A model generated the notes under the pieces. It saw nothing but the letters and a program-made list of their open reading frames with translations, was not told where the DNA came from and searched no databases. From Eubacterium sp. (GTDB lineage Bacteria; Bacillota; Clostridia; Oscillospirales; Acutalibacteraceae): a stretch of 9,461 bases of DNA. The stretch is from positions 1 to 9,461 of the forward strand of contig JAFYGD010000109.1 in the NCBI GenBank assembly GCA_017543415.1, given 5' to 3'. Positions 6,971 to 9,461 of this stretch are shown piece by piece; positions within the stretch are counted from its first letter, which is position 1, and each line of letters begins with the position of its first letter. Both the position numbers and the translations under genes were made by a program.

Positions 6971-8479
6971 TTATTCAGCGCCTTTATGAGTAAGAACAAC
7001 CGGTATGGTTTTCATAACAATGTAAAAATCAAGGCCGAGCGACCAGTCGTCAATATATTTACAGTCAAGGCGTACAACCTCTTCAAAGTCCTGAATGGTT
7101 GAGCGTCCGCTTACCTGCCATAAGCCGGTAATACCGGGGCGCATTGAAAGCCTGCGCTTGTGGCGGCTTTCGTACTGTTTGAATTCGTCAATTGTCGGAG
7201 GCCTTGTTCCTACAAGGCTCATATCGCCTTTGAGAACATTGAAAAACTGCGGCAACTCGTCAATGCTGAGCTTTCGTATTACCTTGCCGACCTTTGTAAT
7301 TCTCGGGTCGTTTTCCATTTTGAACATTAAACCTTCCATCTGGTTCTGTTCCATAAGCTCCTTCTTGCGCTCCTCTGCGTCCTCGTACATTGAGCGCAGC
7401 TTGTAAATGTAAAACGGCCTGCCGTTTTTACCAACGCGCAGCTGCTTGAAGAAAAGGGGTCCCTTACTTTCAAGCTTCAGCGGAATAGCGGTAATTGCAA
7501 TAATGGGTGCTGAAAGAATACATCCTAAAAATCCTGTAACTATATCGCCAAAGCGCTTAAAGCTCAAAGCAACGTAGTTGTGGGTGCTCGGTTTAAAAAT
7601 TGCCATGGGCAAACCGTACTGAACCCGGCACGTAAGATTGTCAAATTTACTTTCGCTGAGTATATCGTCAAGCATGGGAATGTTAACGTGAACTGTAAGG
7701 CCCATATCCTCAAGCTCTTCAATCAGCTCCTGAATTTCGCTGTCATCGGAGTAGGGGATGTTGATATAAACGTCGTCAAGTGCAGAAGCGCGCATCCAGT
7801 TAAGGAACGTTTCGTCAACAGACATTACGGGGTAGTCAAGGATTTCCTTCGGAAGTGTTTTAATTTTTTCGTGTACGGTAACCGGTGAACTGAGTCCGTA
7901 AACCTCTTCATCGGGACTGAATTTAAAGGAGTTTCCGCTAACAAAATTATCAAGCAAAACAATTCCTTTAATCGAAAGCGACCAGTCGCTGTCAACAGCC
8001 TTTACAAATTCTTCTGCTCTGTCGCTTGTCGTGATAATTCCAACAAATGAGGCAATTTTGCTTTTTGTAAAATAACCTGTAAGGTAACGCTTAAGGAAAT
8101 ACCTTCCTATCATTGAAAGAGCGGTAAACAGAACGTAGCCCGAAAGGAGCATATAACGCGACTGAACAATAGGGTTTTTAAACATTACAATAGCAACCGA
8201 AAACAGTGCGTATGTAAGGGTTGTGTTCTGAATGTTTGAACGCAGCTCTTTGGCTCTGTTACGCCGCTGCATATCAATGTTGCTGTGAAATCCCGTGAAA
8301 ATTATAAGGTAAGACATAAAAAGGGTAATGGCAAACCTAATCCATTCCTCTTTTTCAAAGAACGGAATTTTCCTTATTACTATGCTGAATAATACAAACG
8401 AAACCGTGTTTGCAATTATCAGACAGGTTATATCAACAAGGAATTCAAGCAGCATCTGCGTTCTTGTTCTTTTGTTCAT
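6971..8479 (-). CDS. Polyprenyl-phosphate sugar-1-phosphate transferase (CpsE/WbaP/WcaJ class)
   Basis: A 502-residue membrane enzyme that starts repeat-unit synthesis by moving a hexose-1-phosphate from a nucleotide sugar to undecaprenyl phosphate at the inner face of the membrane. Four hydrophobic helices at about 9-35, 46-64, 84-101 and 109-128 are followed by a soluble Rossmann-like middle domain (about 140-280). The C-terminal catalytic domain begins with a hydrophobic membrane segment at 312-334. Conserved blocks are YKLRSMYEDAEERK (359-372), SIDELPQFFNV with the catalytic Asp407-Glu408 pair, GDMSLVGTRPP (418-428), RPGITGLWQVSGRS (447-460) and a terminal THKGAE. Length and architecture are full for the five-helix PNPT family. 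The sugar (Glc, Gal or other) cannot be read from the sequence. It starts 12 bases after the kinase stop, with a modest AAGG (8489-8492) upstream; the next gene follows after 23 bases. Having it directly after CpsC/CpsD is the classic Gram-positive order. Confidence 0.95.
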   Translation of the reverse strand: MNKRTRTQMLLEFLVDITCLIIANTVSFVLFSIVIRKIPFFEKEEWIRFAITLFMSYLIIFTGFHSNIDMQRRNRAKELRSNIQNTTLTYALFSVAIVMFKNPIVQSRYMLLSGYVLFTALSMIGRYFLKRYLTGYFTKSKIASFVGIITTSDRAEEFVKAVDSDWSLSIKGIVLLDNFVSGNSFKFSPDEEVYGLSSPVTVHEKIKTLPKEILDYPVMSVDETFLNWMRASALDDVYINIPYSDDSEIQELIEELEDMGLTVHVNIPMLDDILSESKFDNLTCRVQYGLPMAIFKPSTHNYVALSFKRFGDIVTGFLGCILSAPIIAITAIPLKLESKGPLFFKQLRVGKNGRPFYIYKLRSMYEDAEERKKELMEQNQMEGLMFKMENDPRITKVGKVIRKLSIDELPQFFNVLKGDMSLVGTRPPTIDEFKQYESRHKRRLSMRPGITGLWQVSGRSTIQDFEEVVRLDCKYIDDWSLGLDFYIVMKTIPVVLTHKGAE

Positions 8480-8491
8480 TAATTATCGCCT

Positions 8492-9283
8492 TCAGTTTTT
8501 CCTGTTCTTTTTGTAGTACTTGTTGTACTTGTAGTTGTAATCGTAACCGTAATTGTAATTATAATTGTAGTTATAATTATATTTCCGGTAATATGAGTAG
8601 TATTTCTTTTTCTGGCTGTTAACGTCGTTGATGATAAAACCAATAATGTTTCCGCCGATTTGCTTAAGGTTGTTAACCGCGGTTTTAACGTCAATGCTGT
8701 TTGTTGTGTCGGTCTTGATAATAAAAACATAGCCGGTAACCTTCTGTGCAAAAACAGTACAGTCGGTAACAATGTTAATCGGGGGAGTGTCAACAAAAAC
8801 AACGTCGTAATGCGCTCTGACAAATTCCAGAAGCTTATCCATACGCGATGAAGCAAGAAGCTCCGTCGGGTTCGGCGGTATTTTACCGGCGGTGAGGATT
8901 GAAAGGTTTTCAATATCTGTTTTTGAAACGGAAATATTATCCGTAAGTCCCGCAAGTATTTCGGAAAGTCCGTTCTTTACCGAAATCGAAAACAGTCTGT
9001 GAACGGTGGGGTTACGCATATCAGCGTCAATCAAAAGGGTTCTTTTACCTATCTGAGCAAAGCTGATTGCAAGGTTGATTGAGTTAATTGTTTTGCCGTT
9101 GTTTGCGGTGGGACTTGAAATAACAAATATGGGGCATTTCTCACCCTTTTGAGTGAAAAGCAAATTTGTTCTGATAGCGTTGTAAGCTTCCTTTGCCGAA
9201 AAGCTGGAATCGGCAGAAAGAATCTTTTTTGAATCGTTATTATTAAAGCCTTTTGACATATCGCGCGCTTTTCTTTTAAACAT
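8492..9283 (-). CDS. CpsD-like BY-kinase (bacterial tyrosine autokinase) with hyper-tyrosine tail
   Basis: A 263-residue cytosolic protein-tyrosine kinase of the CpsD/EpsB/YwqD family, which autophosphorylates C-terminal tyrosines and controls polysaccharide polymerisation with CpsC. Visible in order: an EAYNAIRTN oligomerisation motif (32-40); a Walker A variant, SPTANNGKT (57-65), lacking the first glycine as is common in this family; Walker A' LLIDADMR (83-90); Walker B VVFVDTPP (161-168). From residue 228 to 257 there are 16 tyrosines in 30 residues, mostly as Tyr-Asn pairs, far more than the usual handful. The start is set at the ATG at 9283 because AAAGGAGGG lies 8 bases upstream; an in-frame ATG at 9319 would lie inside the CpsC frame without such a site. 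It overlaps the CpsC-like gene by 8 bases and is followed 12 bases later by the sugar transferase. No CpsB/YwqE-type phosphatase is seen in the window. Confidence 0.95.
   Translation of the reverse strand: MFKRKARDMSKGFNNNDSKKILSADSSFSAKEAYNAIRTNLLFTQKGEKCPIFVISSPTANNGKTINSINLAISFAQIGKRTLLIDADMRNPTVHRLFSISVKNGLSEILAGLTDNISVSKTDIENLSILTAGKIPPNPTELLASSRMDKLLEFVRAHYDVVFVDTPPINIVTDCTVFAQKVTGYVFIIKTDTTNSIDVKTAVNNLKQIGGNIIGFIINDVNSQKKKYYSYYRKYNYNYNYNYNYGYDYNYKYNKYYKKNRKN
8522..8581 (-). repeat. In-frame Tyr-X codon repeat in the kinase tail
   Basis: Ten consecutive two-codon units Tyr-X encode residues 235-254 of the kinase. X is Asn in seven units and Gly, Asp or Lys in the other three. At DNA level the unit is roughly TAYAAY. 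The codons alternate TAT/TAC and AAT/AAC irregularly, so the DNA is not a perfect microsatellite. This suggests selection on the peptide, although slippage could have created it. The flanking YYSYY and KYY residues extend the tyrosine cluster on both sides. Confidence 0.85.
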
Positions 9284-9461
9284 TCTTTTTGCCCTCCTTT
9301 GCTGATTGTATGCTGTCAATCAACGATTGACTCGCCTTTGGAAGCGGCGGTTCTTTTTCAGCCGGCGGCTCATCGCTTTTCTGGCTGTTATCTGAGCCAT
9401 AGTTGCTTTTTGCGGGAGCATCAAGCTTCGGAACCGTACCTAAAACAGGAATATCAAATTC
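9276..9461 (-). CDS. CpsC/Wzz-like chain-length regulator, C-terminal tail only (partial)
   Basis: The reading frame enters from the right edge and runs 61 codons to a TAA. The residues IPVLGTVPK near the start match the cytosolic segment that follows the second membrane helix in Wzz/CpsC/YwqC-type polysaccharide co-polymerases. In Gram-positive bacteria these proteins set polymer length and activate the partner tyrosine kinase through their cytosolic C-terminus. The remaining 50 or so residues are hydrophilic, rich in Pro, Glu, Lys and Ser (a PPAEKEPPLPK stretch), and look disordered. This tail seems longer than the short one usual in CpsC proteins. The stop lies inside the next gene (8-base overlap), so the two are translationally linked, as expected for a CpsC/CpsD pair. 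The membrane helices and periplasmic domain are outside the window. The family call rests on one short motif plus position before the kinase. Confidence 0.8.
   Translation of the reverse strand, partial: EFDIPVLGTVPKLDAPAKSNYGSDNSQKSDEPPAEKEPPLPKASQSLIDSIQSAKEGKKNV
9292..9300 (-). promoter_or_regulatory. Strong ribosome binding site of the tyrosine kinase gene
   Basis: Read on the minus strand this is AAAGGAGGG, nearly the full anti-Shine-Dalgarno complement, 8 bases before the ATG at 9283. It lies within the end of the CpsC-like coding region and decides the start over the upstream in-frame ATG at 9319. Confidence 0.85.

Noticed and set aside
7580..7888. Plus-strand frame of 102 codons opposite the sugar transferase
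   Set aside because: Antisense shadow of a conserved gene, without a ribosome site or motif.
8522..8581. Possible CRISPR or tandem-repeat array
   Set aside because: The six-base units have no spacers and are continuous coding sequence in the kinase frame.
8410..8622. Plus-strand small frame rich in Cys and Asn near the kinase end
   Set aside because: It is the antisense reading of the Tyr-Asn repeat, with no ribosome site and a composition explained by the repeat.
8479..8955. Minus-strand frame of 158 codons inside the kinase gene, ending in a Thr/Ile-rich stretch
   Set aside because: It is the shifted frame of the kinase; the Thr/Ile run is the Tyr-Asn codon repeat read one base off. It has no family motif.
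9284..9319. Longer kinase start at the ATG at 9319, adding 12 residues
   Set aside because: No suitable ribosome site, while the ATG at 9283 has a near-perfect one at 8 bases; the extension would also lie deeper within the CpsC-like gene.

Overview
The window is a 9.5-kb slice of an exopolysaccharide or capsule biosynthesis operon. All nine genes lie on the minus strand, so transcription runs from position 9461 towards position 1. The cluster type (Wzz/CpsC-like chain-length protein, separate CpsD-like tyrosine kinase, polyprenyl-phosphate sugar transferase, then glycosyltransferases), the good Shine-Dalgarno sequences and the TTG/GTG starts suggest a Gram-positive bacterium. A clostridial gut organism of the Oscillospiraceae/Lachnospiraceae kind would fit. 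This is inferred from gene style, not from a database match.

Layout in transcription order. (1) The C-terminal tail of a CpsC/Wzz-like chain-length regulator, cut by the right edge (9276-9461). (2) A BY-family tyrosine kinase with an extremely tyrosine-rich tail (8492-9283). (3) A membrane-bound initiating sugar-phosphate transferase of the CpsE/WbaP class (6971-8479). (4-6) Three GT-B glycosyltransferases of GT4 type (5802-6947, 4628-5821, 3585-4625). The third has an atypical active-site motif and low G+C. (7) A radical SAM protein with a short SPASM/twitch auxiliary-cluster domain (2429-3598). (8) A 766-residue protein made of two complete GT4 glycosyltransferases in one chain (128-2428). 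(9) The first 40 residues of an acyltransferase-3 family membrane protein, cut by the left edge (1-122).

Gene junctions run from a 20-base overlap to a 23-base gap, so this is almost certainly one transcription unit. No promoter, terminator, RNA gene, mobile element or CRISPR array is visible, and no stretch over 25 bases lacks a gene. In the presumed pathway the sugar transferase loads the first sugar-phosphate onto undecaprenyl phosphate. Up to five GT domains then extend the repeat unit and the acyltransferase probably decorates it. The CpsC/CpsD pair controls polymer length or export by tyrosine phosphorylation. No flippase or polymerase lies in the window, so they are expected beyond an edge.

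The least explained element is the radical SAM enzyme. It is wedged between glycosyltransferases, overlaps the gene before it, and abuts the double glycosyltransferase with no spacer. That points to an unrecognised sugar or lipid-linked-intermediate modification, but the sequence alone does not prove it.
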